Shown in pieces: positions 52,249 to 63,651 of a DNA stretch of 64,000 bases. Position numbers and translations under genes: made by a program. The notes beneath the pieces are model-generated. The model was not told the origin of the DNA and did no database searches. It saw only the letters and a list, made by a program, of their open reading frames with translations. The stretch covers positions 7,789,001-7,853,000 of the forward strand of contig CM073535.1 in assembly GCA_037074615.1 (NCBI GenBank). The letters are read 5' to 3'. Origin of the DNA: Leucaena leucocephala. Its lineage: Eukaryota; Streptophyta; Magnoliopsida; Fabales; Fabaceae. The first letter of the stretch is position 1; every line of letters starts with the position of its first letter.

Positions 52249-52590
52249 ATGAGGCCTTGTATAATCAAAAGAGTAGCCAGTGACGGACCTATGGATGACA
52301 TGATTTCAGCTAGCACTAGTACTGACGATATGGCGCAACAAAATTCTGCTATGGAGACGTCACAGGATATGGCGTCGAAAACTGGTACTGAATCTGTAAA
52401 CCCGAATATGGAAGGGCTGAAGATAGCAATGGATATTGAGAAACTGGAAATTGAGACGAAGAACGGTGATGAAGAGCAAGCGAACTGGCTTCTTTTTCCT
52501 TGGATTGTTTTAATCAATAAGGGTAATCAGGCAATTTCACAAATAGAATCTCTCACTCTAAAATACCTTGAGAACTTTTTAATTATTTAA
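52249..52590 (+). CDS. Unrecognised 113-residue open frame
   Basis: The frame is hydrophilic and rich in Ser, Thr, Met and Asp in its first 60 residues (MDDMISASTSTDDMAQQNSA), then Glu/Lys-rich. Bases 52260-52500 are GC-richer than both flanks. No family was recognised, no introns are visible, and the last 35 residues run into AT-rich DNA and are doubtful. It may be a captured exon or a transposon fragment. Confidence 0.25.
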   Translation: MRPCIIKRVASDGPMDDMISASTSTDDMAQQNSAMETSQDMASKTGTESVNPNMEGLKIAMDIEKLEIETKNGDEEQANWLLFPWIVLINKGNQAISQIESLTLKYLENFLII

Positions 52591-53104
52591 AAATTTCTAA
52601 GGATTTTTTAGTAGTTATTTCTCTTTCTTGGGGCTATACGGTAATTTTTCCTTTATTTTTAATCAAGTGGTGTGTTCAGAATAGAGTTTTGATGAAATCG
52701 GTTCTTTTATTGCTTTTTAGTCAAAATTGAGGTTTTGATCACACAGTATTTCCTATTTAAATTAAAATGAGTAAAAATAAAATTAGTAAAATAGATTTAA
52801 CCCATTTTATATAAAAAAGGGATAGGCTCGTGCTGGCATATTTTAAGGTGGCCTGTGCCCTTTTTAAAAAAAATTATTAATATTATTATTTATTTTATTT
52901 AAATATTATTTTGAATACTCCTATTATTGAATACTACTAAAGATGATTACTTATTTATTGATATGTGTTGACATATTATAATTGATTAATGTTAACATAT
53001 TATAATTGATTCATATTATATTAATATTTATTTAGATTATAGTTATAAAATTTGAGATTCTTTTTTATAAAAATAAAAATATTTAAGAGTATAACATTAA
53101 CAAT

Positions 53105-54206
53105 TTTTTTAAGGGATTATGCCATTATTTTGGTTTCTAAATTTTTCTCTAACTTTATCACCAAAAGATTTAGGTAATCCAGCTGAAAAATTTTCTTTTC
53201 AAAAAGGTTGTTTGGCATTATCTCTTATGAGAACTTGAGCAAGAAAAATATCCCTATACCATCTAAAATCAGAGAGGGTTCTGCACTTAAGATTTGACAG
53301 TAATTCAGCTAATCTATTTTTCCAAATAAACGGATCACCAACAAAATGTTTAAGAATTATAAAAATCAAAGTTTGGACTGAGTCTGAATAGGTTTGACCA
53401 TCATAAAGGATAGGTGTTCCATTAGAATCAATTTGAATAGATGAGAAAATCGTTTGTTTATCTTCCGAGGTAAGGTAATGGTCCCACCAATTTTTCAATT
53501 GACCTGTGAAACCAGACACCAAAAGGCTTGTGATTTATTCATCTGTGTAGTTGTTTTGTATTTGATAAGCAGTACACAACATTGTCATCTGCTGCATCGT
53601 TGAAAGGATATTAGCTTCGTTAAGACCATTTATGTTACATTCATAAATGTTATCTCCGCTAAAAGACCTAAAAGTTTGGTTAACTCGTTCTTCAACCAGA
53701 ATATCTGGAGGGCTTGCCCTAGGATAATATAGTTTGGAGGGTTATTTCCAGTGTTGTTGGTTGATTTGGAGTTGTGATTCTGAAGAATCTATTTGGGAGG
53801 CTTGGGAATCTTTTTCTAGGTTGCGTATTTGGGCAGAAGAGGCAAACTCGTCTTGGGGAGTTTTTGGGACAATCATAGTTTGGGATATTTGTAATCTTTT
53901 ATGATTGATTTTGTCAATCAAGTTGGACTTGTTTTGGAGGAATATTTCAGACTTCATTTGTGGGTTAAGCTAAAATAGTTTAAAAATGGGATTTTTAATC
54001 CTTAGTTTTAACTGTTCAGAAATAATATTTGAAGATGTTTGAACAAAATGATCTCCTAATTGTTGAAGATACAAATTAGTATAATTATTTTGTTCAACTA
54101 TTCTTTTTATATCATTTGAATCAACATGTTGACTCTCATTTTTAAAACGAAAAAGTACTGCTAATAAAGGTTGACCGGAATCATCCTTTACTATAGGTAT
54201 TTGCAC
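53105..54206 (-). pseudogene. Endogenous pararetrovirus coat protein region, broken
   Basis: The minus-strand frame 53522-53199 has GFTGQLKNWWDHYLT, FVGDPF and LLSNLKCRTLSDFRWYRDIF, a block typical of Caulimoviridae coat proteins. It continues past a stop near 53197 with AGLPKSFGDKVREKF until a stop near 53112, where similarity ends. Frames at 54206-53970 and 53957-53742 are likely the upstream coat or linker part. Stops separate them. The zinc-knuckle part of the coat protein is not in this piece. Confidence 0.7.
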
Positions 54207-54638
54207 TGTTTTTTGTGATCAAAATTCAGAAGTAATATTTTTTCCTTGAGAACTTTTCCAATGTTTAATAACACCAACAGTTTGATCAAATGGATAATCC
54301 ACTTTTGTAGTTTTAGCATATTCACTAAATCAATCAAAGAATGAAAAATTCATTTGAGCTCTTTCAAGGAATCTGTAGAATTTTTCTTGAATCTTTTTTC
54401 TATCAGATCCTTTGAATTTTTCTAAAAACCATTTCCTCTAGAGATTATATTCTTCCGAGTAAAACTGTTTTTGTAAAGTTTGTTTGTCAATATGAAATTC
54501 ATTTTCAATGACATTTAAGTTTAAATTTCCCATGTCCATTGATGAATAAGTTAGAGACTCAATGGATCGCATATCAGATCGTAAGTCTTCATCTTTTTTA
54601 TAAACAGTTTAAGGAATATTTGAAGAATTATCAATTCC

Positions 54639-55721
54639 TTAGATTGAAACACTAGTAGTTGGAGGAGTTTGGATAACTACTGTGAGTGTTTCAAATGCTC
54701 TTCCATATATGACAGAAGGCGGTCTAGGAATTGAAGAATAGGAGAATCGGGATGATTCTGTTTGGACAGATCTACAGTCTTCATATATTGAAGCTTCAGA
54801 TCTTGATGGTTGAGAAATTGATATTCTGAACCGATCAAAGGATAACTTGACAGATCCATAAGAAGTTTGAGTAATTTTCTTCAACTGAGAAATAGGTTCT
54901 GGAGTTGGCTGTGAGGCTTTCTCTATGACCCATTCATCTGGTAATATAACATCATTCCACATGATGATCCTGGGAATAGTTATATTAACATTTTGAAGAT
55001 CAGTTAAGAAAATCGTTATTTGGTCAGTTTCAGAGGGAATTTGAATATAAGTTGATATGTTAGAGACCCTATAATGTATCCTATAAATTAGGGTAGCAGG
55101 TATGGATCCTTTCAACATGTTCAAACCATGAAGTTTAATTTTAAGTTTAACATATTTGAGGACATTTTCATCGTTTAAATCCATCATTCTATCTAGAAAA
55201 CAGTTGAAATTAATGAGTCCTGCATGAAGGCCAGTTCCTGCTATTGCTAAAACAGCATCTTCATATATATTATGTCTATCATCTAGTAAGACTAGTAAAC
55301 ATGATACATTCAAGCCTTTTCTGAAAAAAGATTTTATGACAATTTGAACGCTACTGACATGTAAAAAATTGTATTCTTTACGGTGTCGTTCAATAGACAT
55401 TTTTGAAAGGAAAAAATCCTCTTTATCAGGTTTAATAGAAAATGATTCTTCAACAGTCCTGATTATATGATTGGATTTTGAAAACTATTTTTTATCCTCG
55501 GTTTACGCGTAAAGCATGTTTATAGCAATAGGAGGTAAAGTCCAATTGTCAATGTTTTGATTGATGTTTTGAAAAGAAATTTCTTCTTTAAAAATTCTTT
55601 CGTTTGAAACAGATATTGCTTCGTTTAATTCCTCATCGTTTAAAGGAGGGTGAGAAGAAGAAGAAGCGTTTGAGTTTAAGAATGATCCTCGTTTGAAAGA
55701 GAACGAACGAAATAAAGACAT
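54639..55721 (-). pseudogene. Endogenous pararetrovirus movement protein region, broken
   Basis: The probable ORF1 start is at 55721 (MSLFRSFSFKRGSFLN); that frame stops near 55503. After a damaged stretch, a long frame runs from about 55400 to 54639 with blocks of the 30K movement-protein superfamily (LAIAGTGLHAGLINFNCFLD and a following beta-rich core). Movement proteins widen plasmodesmata for virus spread. The stop near 55503 and other changes at 55400-55500 break the gene. Confidence 0.7.
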
Positions 55722-56364
55722 GATTGAAATAACATAAATTTAAATTGCAGGAATTTAAAAACTGAAAATAAAGAACATAATTTAAAAGTGCTGAAAAGTA
55801 AATAGCAGAATTTAAATTCAGAAAGTAAATAACAAAAAGTAAAAGAACAGAATAAGTAAAAGTGCAAGAAAGTAAATAAAGTAGTAAAAAGTAAAAACAA
55901 AGAAAGCAGAAAAGATAACAATAAAGAAAAAAAATAAAGTAAAGTGAAAGGAAAACTTAATAATTCACTTTCTCCCTTTCATCGATATCTTTACTTTCTA
56001 GATTCATAGTGGTATAATGAATAAAAATTTACCTATCTTTATGAATTCTGAAAAATTGTTAGATCACTAGTATGATAGTATCTGACAAGCCATAACGAGT
56101 TATATTTAGGCCAATATATTTGTACATGTACTAATTTTATTACACACTACTGCGTACGATGTTCCACCTGCCTCAGTCAATCGGGTCTTACGGTCCATTG
56201 TCGTGCGGATGGTCTCATGTGTAATAACCTTAGACTAGTACCCATATGCTATCGAATTTTGACAAGTCGTATCATACTAATAAACTCAACAATCATCATG
56301 ATATCATAAAGATAGATCCAGATTTATTTACCACATCTCTACTTCACCTTCTGGTTCTGATACT
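55722..56364 (-). other. Pararetrovirus leader with possible primer-binding site
   Basis: This lies between the start of ORF1 and the inverted repeat. On the minus strand at 56366-56351, TTAGTATCAGAACCAG is close to the tRNA-Met primer-binding consensus TTGGTATCAGAGCC used by Caulimoviridae. Bases 55740-55960 are a very A-rich leader on the plus strand. Confidence 0.5.
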
Positions 56365-57475
56365 AACTAGGGGAGAGACCCCAAAGGATCGAAGGGAAGA
56401 TGGGAGAAATAGAAGAAAAAGAAGTAGAGCACTGGATGGACCAATTAATGTATTACAAAAAAGTAAAATGCATACAGAGGGGGTAGAACCAGCCAAGTTT
56501 AACTCATAAGAGGAGACAATAATATGAAAAGAAAGAAAAGAAAGCTTTAAACAAACTGAAAGTAAGATAGATTAAAATATAAACAACTTACAAGAAAAGG
56601 AAGGGATACAGAAAGAGTTAGAAGAGAAAAAAGGAGGAAGGAGGAGACTCTCTCTCTAGCACTCGGGAGTATCTCTCTCTAAGTGTAAGAAAGTCAGGGT
56701 AATTGAACCTGTTTCAGAAGGAAATAAATGCGACTTAAGAAGGCATGAGCGGTCACTGTTTGAATAGTGTTCTGACGTGGAATATTTTTTTACTGTTTGC
56801 ATAGTCCCGCATCATAACACTATTTGTACAATATCTGACGACATTACAGTATTTTGCCGACACTACAATGACTTACTGTTTAAATAGTACTGTTACAGTG
56901 TTTTACTGTTTGAACAGTACTTTACAAATTTATTTTCCAAAAACCTAGGACAGATTACTCGATTAACTAAGTCTCTAGATTGTTTAATTTGCATCTAAGT
57001 CAATGACATATTCATCACCTTTCTCTGAGGGTGGTGCAGAATCTGTCTAACTTGTAGAAGGAGTCTGCTCCTGTTACTGTAAAATCTGGAGCATAGAGTT
57101 TAATTGGTTGATAAGGCTAGCCTTATCGTTTGTTGAGGTGAGGATAGACTGTACCATGTTCTTCTAATTCAGAAACTTACTGTGTTCTGTCATACAGAGG
57201 AATTGGGAATTTTGTTTAAACCATCCCTCGACTGCTTGAGTGTTTATTCTTGAAAGATCAAACTTCAGCCACCACTTGACAGACGGAAGCCTTTGAAGTA
57301 TCGGCAAGAATCTTGATCCTTCAGTTTGAGAAAATCTGTAATTCCAGGAAAAAATCCAAGATACAGATAAGTTTGAAAAATAGTAGAGTTCAACAGGAAA
57401 AGGGTTTTCTTCAATGTTAAACTTTTGTTTAAAAAGCTCAAGAGCTCAAAATACTTCTGCAAGAAATATCTCTTG
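56365..57475. repeat. Left arm of a 1.1-kb inverted repeat
   Basis: The reverse complement matches 60503-61626 through most of its length, for example CTTGATCCTTCAGTTTGAGA at about 57313 against TCTCAAACTGAAGGATCAAG near 60640, and CTAGGGGAGAGACCCC at 56367 against its complement ending at 61624. It contains the end of ORF2 and the intergenic promoter/leader region of the virus. Confidence 0.9.
56984..57475 (-). pseudogene. C-terminal part of pararetrovirus ORF2 (left piece)
   Basis: The minus strand repeats the last part of ORF2 seen at 60503-60985, ending at a TAA at 56986-56984 after a Val-Ile-Asp-Leu-Asp tail. It is truncated at the junction near 57475 and shifted in frame. Function unknown. 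Confidence 0.65.
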
Positions 57476-59545
57476 ATTAGGAAATACATCTGATTAAACT
57501 CCAACAGGAAAATTGTGCTAAAGCCATATCCCAACTTTAAGATATGCAATTAACAGGTAAAACTAAGGAAAATCTAGAAATCACACCTAACGATAGTAAT
57601 GAGGAAGATAACACTTTCTTAAATTTGATTTTGCGAATTTCTATTAAAAATTTTTACATCCATACCAAAATTATTATTCACAATGATTTTGTTTTAAAAC
57701 AAATTATCTTATTTGACACAAGGACTGATTCTAATTGTTTTAATGAAGAAATCATTCCTACAAAATATTTTGAAAAAACAACCAAAAGATTCAATGGCGT
57801 CAATGGCTCACGCTTAGAAGTCAAGTACAAAGTTTCAAAAGTTGTTGAAAATCAAGAATTGAAACTTGAAACTCTATTTATATTAGTTAAGAATATGGGA
57901 ACTCAGATCATTATGGGTGCGCCTTTTGTTAGGTTATTATTCCCATACATGATTGATGAAAATGGAATTTTAAAAGAATATTTGGGCAAAACGTTTCTGT
58001 TTCCTTTTACTCAGAAACCCAGGATCAAAGAGCTCAATCTTTTGACTTCAAAACAACAATAAATAAACTTGTTAAACAAAGAGATTTCTTTTCAACACTT
58101 AGAAAAGCACTTGTGTCAAATAGATGTTCAAAAGAAAATTCAAACTTGTCTTAAACATATTCACAAACTTATTTGTTCCGACTTACCAAATGCTTTTTGG
58201 AATAGAAAATATGTGGTAGATTTACCATATGAAAAAGATTTTTTCAAAAAGAAAATTCCAACAAAGACTAGACCAATTCAAATGAGTTTGGAGCCTTTGG
58301 AAACTTGCAAAAAAGAGATTTATGATATTTTAAACAAAAAATTAATTCGCAAATCAAGAAGCCCATGGTCTTGTGCTGCTTTTTATGTTAATAAAAATGC
58401 CGAGATTGAACGCGGTGCTCCTAGACTTGTAATTAATTACAAACCCTTAAACGATTCTTTGCAATGGATCAGTTATCCAATTCAAAACAAATATGATCTA
58501 TTAAAACGTTTATATTTTGCAAAAATCTTTTCAAAATTTGATATGAAATCTAATTTTTGGCAAATACAAATTTCTGAAAACAATAGGTATAAAACTGCTT
58601 TTACTATTCCTTTTGGTCAGTATGAGTGGAATGTTATGCCTTTTGGTTTAAAAAATGCTCATTCCGAATTTCAGAGAATTATGAATGAAATATTTAATGA
58701 TCATAGTCAATACATTATTGTTTATATTGATGATGTATTAGTCTATAGTCATTCTATAGATCAACATTTCAAACATATCTCTAAATTCGTTAAGATTGCA
58801 TAAACAAATGGATTAGTGGTTTTAAAACCTAAAATTTGTTTGTTTCAAACTAAAATATGATTTTTAGGTCATTAGATTTATCAAGGGTCCATTACACCAA
58901 TTGAAAGGGCAATTCAATTTGCTGATAAATTTCCTGATCAAATCATTGATAAAACACAACTTCAACAATTTTTGGAATGTTTAAACTACGTTGCTGACTT
59001 TATTCCTCATCTCAATAACTTCATTAAACTGCTTCATCAACGACTCAAGGATAGTCCGCCTCCTTAGACTGACCTTCATTCAAATATTGTTAGGCAGATC
59101 AAATCCCAGGTTAAGGAGCTTCCTAGTCTTAACCTTCCTGATCCAAACACCTTCAAAATTGTTGAAACTGATGCCAGTGACATAGGTTACGATGGCATTC
59201 TCAAACAGAGTCTTAACAAAAAAGAAAAATTTGTGTCTTTTACGTCCAAACATTGGAATAGTACCCAACAGAACTATTCCACCATTAAAAAAGAAATTTT
59301 GGCAATTGTTTTATGCATTTCCAAATTTCAATCAGATTTGCTAAATAAAAGATTTTTACTTCGCATTGATTGTAAATCAGCAAAAGATGTTTTACAAAAA
59401 GATGTTAAAAATCTTGCTTCTAAACAAGTCTTTCATCAAATGGCAAGTAATTTTGAGTGTCTTTGAATTTGAAATCGATTTTATCAAAGGTACTTCAAAC
59501 TCCTTTCCTGACTTTCTACCTAGTGAATTTCTACAGGGTCGATAG
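57476..59545 (+). pseudogene. Pararetrovirus protease, reverse transcriptase and RNase H (right piece of ORF1)
   Basis: The frame 57544-58062 is the aspartic protease. The active-site triplet reads Asp-Thr-Arg where the family has Asp-Thr-Gly; the flanking DSNCFNEEIIPTKYF is family-like. The frame 58069-58803 is the reverse transcriptase, with LVINYKPLND, FSKFDMKSNFWQIQI, FGLKNA and the catalytic box YIDD at 58723-58734. After stops near 58801 and 58858, RNase H follows with VETDASDIGYDG, an Ile-Lys-Lys-Glu helix and RIDCKSA. A one-base shift near 59445 leads into IDFIKGTSNSFPDFLPSEF and the ORF1 stop at 59543. The polyprotein is broken in at least four places. Confidence 0.85.
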
Positions 59546-59567
59546 TTTTGAATTAGAGTTACTAAAT

Positions 59568-60985
59568 ATGCCAAGGAAAAAGAAACCTGGAGATGGTGAA
59601 AACCAAAAACAAAAAGATATTATGCAAGATGCCCAAAGTCAGTCTCTAGTTCTGAATTAGAGGCCTTCATCCAAGAGGTGATAAAAAAATATGGGTCTCC
59701 ACAGGGAACCCAGCAAACTAAAACTGAGTCATCTACTTCATCTGGATATTCGGTCCAGAAACCTCAAACAAAATCGAAGTCGTCAACCCAGCAAATTCAA
59801 ACAAGAGCATCTTCTAAAGAGACTTTGGAATCCTATGCCTAGAAGATTCTCCCAGAAAAAACCTTTGCCCAACAATGGACTCTTCCTCCAATCTCTGCAA
59901 AGGTACTTACAAAAAATCAATACGATTTGCTTGATAAACAACCTAATATCTTGCAGATCAACCCTTCTAAAAAACAGATAGTTTCTGCTTCTATCTCTCC
60001 AAAATCAGATAGTACTCCAGCCTTTACCAAACAAAATAGGGCTATAAATATTATCCAAATAGAATCAGAATTTTATCACAAAAACCCTAACCAAGTGGCT
60101 TTAAATGTTTTCCCTACTGAATTTCATTATAGGCCAAAACATTTGACAAAAACTAGAAAATATTATGAATTAATATTGATTCACTTTGAGTCGGCTTCAA
60201 TAAAACGAAATGCTAACAAAACAGATGAGTCTTTAATAACTTATTCTACCCTGCAGATTTTGAAAGTCCTTACTCCATCCCAGTAGGGACAATATTTAAA
60301 TAAAATCAAAACTTTTGGGATAAATTTCGATCATATAGGATATAATTACCATGATTATGTTGATGCATGGTATCATATCTTCTGGGATCAGAATAAACTT
60401 TTTAAACATACTTGGTTTATTTATTTCAAACTAAAAATCAAGTACAATTTCTCTCAATGGTTTAGACACTGGTGGAATTTCTTTGAACCTACTCCAAAGA
60501 TATTTCCTGTAGAAGTATTTCGATCTCTTGAACTTTTTAAACAAAAGTTCAACATTGAAGAAAACCCTTTTCCTGTTAAACTCTACTATTTTTTAAACTT
60601 ATTTGTATCTTAAATTTTTTCCTGGAATTACAGATTTTCTCAAACTGAAGGATCAAGATTCTTGCCGATACTTCAAAGACTTCCGTCTGTCAAGTGGTAG
60701 CCCAAGTTTGATCTTTTAAAAATAAACACTCAAGCAGTCGAGAGATGGTTTAAACAAAATCCTCAATTCCTCTGTATGACAAAACACGGTAAGTTCCTGA
60801 ATCAGAAGAATAGGGTCCAGTCTATCCTTGCCTCAACAAACGATAAGGCTAGCCTTATCAACCAATTAAACTCCATGCTTCAGATTTTACAGCAATAGGA
60901 GCAGACTCCTTCTACAAGTCAGACAGATTCTGCACGACCCTCTGAGAAAGGTGATGAATATGTCATTGACTTAGATGAAGATTAA
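59568..60985 (+). pseudogene. Pararetrovirus ORF2, unknown function, broken
   Basis: An ATG 22 bp after the ORF1 stop starts a Lys-rich frame (MPRKKKPGDGENQKQKD) that shifts near 59640. The reading then continues with stops near 59838, 60284, 60611 and 60898 to a TAA at 60983. The middle has blocks such as FHYRPKHLTKTRKYYEL and a Trp-rich part (WFIYFKLK, FRHWWNFFEP); the tail is acidic. About 470 codons in total. A second ORF after RNase H is a feature of florendoviruses; its role is not known. Confidence 0.6.
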
Positions 60986-61626
60986 ACAATCCAAAGACTT
61001 AGTTGATCGAGTAATCTGTCATGGGTTTTTGGAAAATAAATTTGTAAAGTACTGTTCAAACATTAAAACACTGTAACAGTACTATTTAAACAGTAAGTCA
61101 CTATAGTGCTGGCAGAATACTATAGTATCGGCAGATACTGTGTAAATATTGTTATGATGCGGGACTGTGTAAACAGTAAAAAAAATTCCACGTCAGAATA
61201 CTATTCAAACAGTAACCGCTCCTGCCTTCTTAAGTCGCATTTATTTCCTTTTGAAGCAGGTTCAGTTACCCCGACTTCCTTACACTTAGAGAGAGATACT
61301 CCCGAGTGCTAGAGAGAGTCTCCTCCTTCCTCCTTCTTTCTCTTCTAACTACTTCTGTATCCCTTCCTCTTCTTGTAAGTTGTTTATGTTTTAATCTATC
61401 TTACTTTTAGTTTGTTTAAAGCTTTCTTTTATTTCTTTTCATATCATTGCCTCCTCTTATGAGCTAAACTTGACCAGTTCTATCGCCTTTTAGTTCATTC
61501 AAGAGCACCCCCTCTGCATGCATTTTACTTTTCTATAATGCATTAACTAGTCATTCTAGTGCTCTACTTCCTTTTCTTCTATTTCTCCTTTCTTCCCTTC
61601 GATCCTTCGGGGTCTCTCCCCTAGTT
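60503..61626. repeat. Right arm of the 1.1-kb inverted repeat
   Basis: Reverse complement of 56365-57475. The part after 60985 is the viral intergenic region: short repeated ACTGTTTRAACAGTA-type motifs, then a CT-rich leader (61250-61400). It ends with CCCCTAGTTG, just at the point where the primer-binding site begins in the left piece. Confidence 0.9.
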
Positions 61627-61639
61627 GATTATGCTAATA

Positions 61640-61966
61640 TAATATTAAAAAAATTGTTAGTATTTTAAAAGTTTAGAAATAATTTTTTTAAAAATATTAA
61701 AAAATTTTAAAAAATATATATGGCAGGCTAGTCAGCCCGTGAGCTAGTCCACCACCAAAGTGGGGCGAGCTTTGCCAGCCTATTTTGGGGCGCATTGCTT
61801 AGCCCGCCTCTCCTAACTAGTGGTGTTCACAGGACTGGTCAAGAATGGGACACCCATTTCCTATGTCCCATCCTGAGGATGGGGTTAGGACACATTTTTT
61901 GTCCCGTATCATGTTCTATCCTGACCTTGTTGGGATAGGGATAGGTTCAGAACGAGACAAGAATTC
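61640..61966. mobile_element. hAT-like terminal or subterminal remnants
   Basis: GC-richer segments with CAGCCCGTGAGCTAG, GTGGGGCGAGC and TAGCCCGCC, then a second start at ACTAGTGGTGTTCACAGGAC with repeated GGGACA/TGTCCC motifs, resemble plant hAT ends. The RTE element is inserted into the second one. No transposase is present and borders are uncertain. Confidence 0.35.
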
Positions 61967-61983
61967 TGATTTTTTGCTATATA
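61967..61983. repeat. Target-site duplication of the RTE element, left copy
   Basis: TGATTTTTTGCTATATA, identical to 63635-63651 on the other side of the element. Confidence 0.85.
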
Positions 61984-63634
61984 CACAACAACAACAAGCC
62001 TTATCCCATTAAATGGGGTCGGCTACATGGATCATACAACGCCATTGTGCTCTATCGAAAACTAAATCCTTAGATAGGTTATTGACCAGGAGATCCCGTT
62101 CAATGACCTCTTTGAGCGTTCTCTTTGGCCTTCCTCTACCCCTTTTAACCGGTGTCCATACTATTTGATCCACCCTCTTCACCGGCGCATCCCTTGGCCT
62201 TCTTTGTACGTGTCCAAACCACCTAAGACGGTTCTCTACCATTTTCTCTTCAATAGGTGCCACTCCAACTCTTCCCCGTATATGTTCATTATGAATATTA
62301 TCTTTTCTTGTATGCCCACACATCCATCTCAGCATCCTCATCTCAGCTACCCCAACTTTATGCTTTTGCTATCATTTTAAAGCCCAGCATTCACTTCCAT
62401 AAAGCATTGCTGGTCTTATAACAGTGCGATAAAACTTTCCTTTTACTTTATCTGGTACTTTCCGATCACATATAACCCCAGTAGCCTTTCTCCATTTAAA
62501 CCACCCGGCCTGAATTCTATGATTAACATCCTCCAAAATTTCACCGTCCTTCTGTATTATTGATCCCAAATATTTGAACTTATCTATTTTTGGAATAACT
62601 TGATTTCCCAATCTGACCTCCAAGTTACTTCTAACTTGTCTCTTATCAAAGTTACAATGCATATATTCCGTCTTACTTCTACTCAGACGAAAACCCTTCG
62701 ACTCTAAAGTACTTCTCCATAACTCAAGTTTAAAATTAATCTCTTCTCTTGACTCCGCCACAAGAACTATATCGTCCGCAAAAAGCATGCACTTAGGGAT
62801 TTCTTCTTGAATAGGTTTAGTTAGAACATCCACTACTAGATTAAATAAATAAGGACTCAAGGCTGATCCCTGATGTAGACCAATCCTTATGGGAAAATCA
62901 TTTATTTCGCCCCCAGACGTTCTTACAGTAGTTGTTACCCCCTCATACATATCTTTTATTGCCTTGATATATGCCATACGTACACCTTTCTTTTCCAAAG
63001 CTTTCCAAAGCACCTCTCTTGGCACTCGATCATATGCTTTTTCTAAGTCAATGAAGACCATATGCAAGTCTCTTCTTTTAATCCGGTACCTTTCCATTAA
63101 TCCCTTAATAAATAAATCGCCTCTATTGTAGACCTACTTAGCATGAAACCACACTGATTCTCAGTAATATCAGTCTCTAATCTCAACCTGTGTTCAATTA
63201 CCTTTTCCCACAACTTCATAGTGTGACTCATAAGCTTTATCCCCCTGTAGTTTGCACAATTTTGAATATCCCCTTTATTTTTATAAATAGGAACTAAAGT
63301 ACTTTTCCTCCATTCATCCGGTATTTTCTTAGAACTTAATATCACATTAAAAAGTTTAGCAAGCCACACCACCCCCATTTCACCTAAACACTTCCAAACT
63401 TCAATAGGAATACCATCAGGTCTAATAGCTTTACCATTTTCCATTTTCTTAAGCGCCTCTTTAACCTCGCCAACACGTATCTTACGGTAAAATGCCAAAT
63501 TTGGTTCAACTTCTCCTGTTAAATCCTCTAGCTCATAACTCGACCCTCCTCCCTCGTCATTAAACAATTTGTAAAAATAGGTCTCCCACCGTTCTTTAAT
63601 ATCACTATCTGCAACCAAAACATTGCCTTCTTCT
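61984..63634 (-). pseudogene. RTE-type LINE, 5'-truncated, reverse transcriptase broken
   Basis: On the minus strand from 63634: the end of the endonuclease-RT linker (ERWETYFYKLFNDEGG), RT blocks IRPDGIPIEVWKCLGE, PIYKNKGDIQNCANYRGIKL, FIDLEKAYDRVPREVLWKAL, LHQGSALSPYLF and the catalytic FADD in CMLFADDIVLV, then IRPAMLYGSECWALK and MRMLRWMCGHTRKD. Frame breaks occur near 63100 and 62360. The 3' end GGGATAAGGCTTGTTGTTGT is the short-repeat tail typical of plant RTE elements. Exact 17-bp target-site duplications flank it, so it inserted by target-primed reverse transcription and lost its 5' part. The motifs are well kept, which suggests a fairly young copy. Confidence 0.9.
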
Positions 63635-63651
63635 TGATTTTTTGCTATATA
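63635..63651. repeat. Target-site duplication of the RTE element, right copy
   Basis: Identical 17-mer to 61967-61983, starting directly after the truncated 5' end of the element. Confidence 0.85.

Larger units (their letters stand above)
53105..61626. mobile_element. Rearranged endogenous pararetrovirus (Caulimoviridae, florendovirus-like)
   Basis: Two genome pieces lie head to head. The left, on the minus strand, holds in order the end of ORF2, the intergenic region and leader, the movement protein and part of the coat protein. The right, on the plus strand, holds protease, reverse transcriptase, RNase H, ORF2 and the intergenic region. Between them they cover most of a circular genome with two ORFs, the plan described for florendoviruses (Geering and colleagues). 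No integrase or LTR is present, as expected for a pararetrovirus captured by the host. Every frame is broken, so it is a fossil. Confidence 0.75.

Noticed and set aside
60986..61400. Repeated ACTGTTTRAACAGTA motifs as a CRISPR-like array
   Set aside because: Spacing is irregular, the copies are short, and they lie in the pararetrovirus intergenic region of a plant genome.
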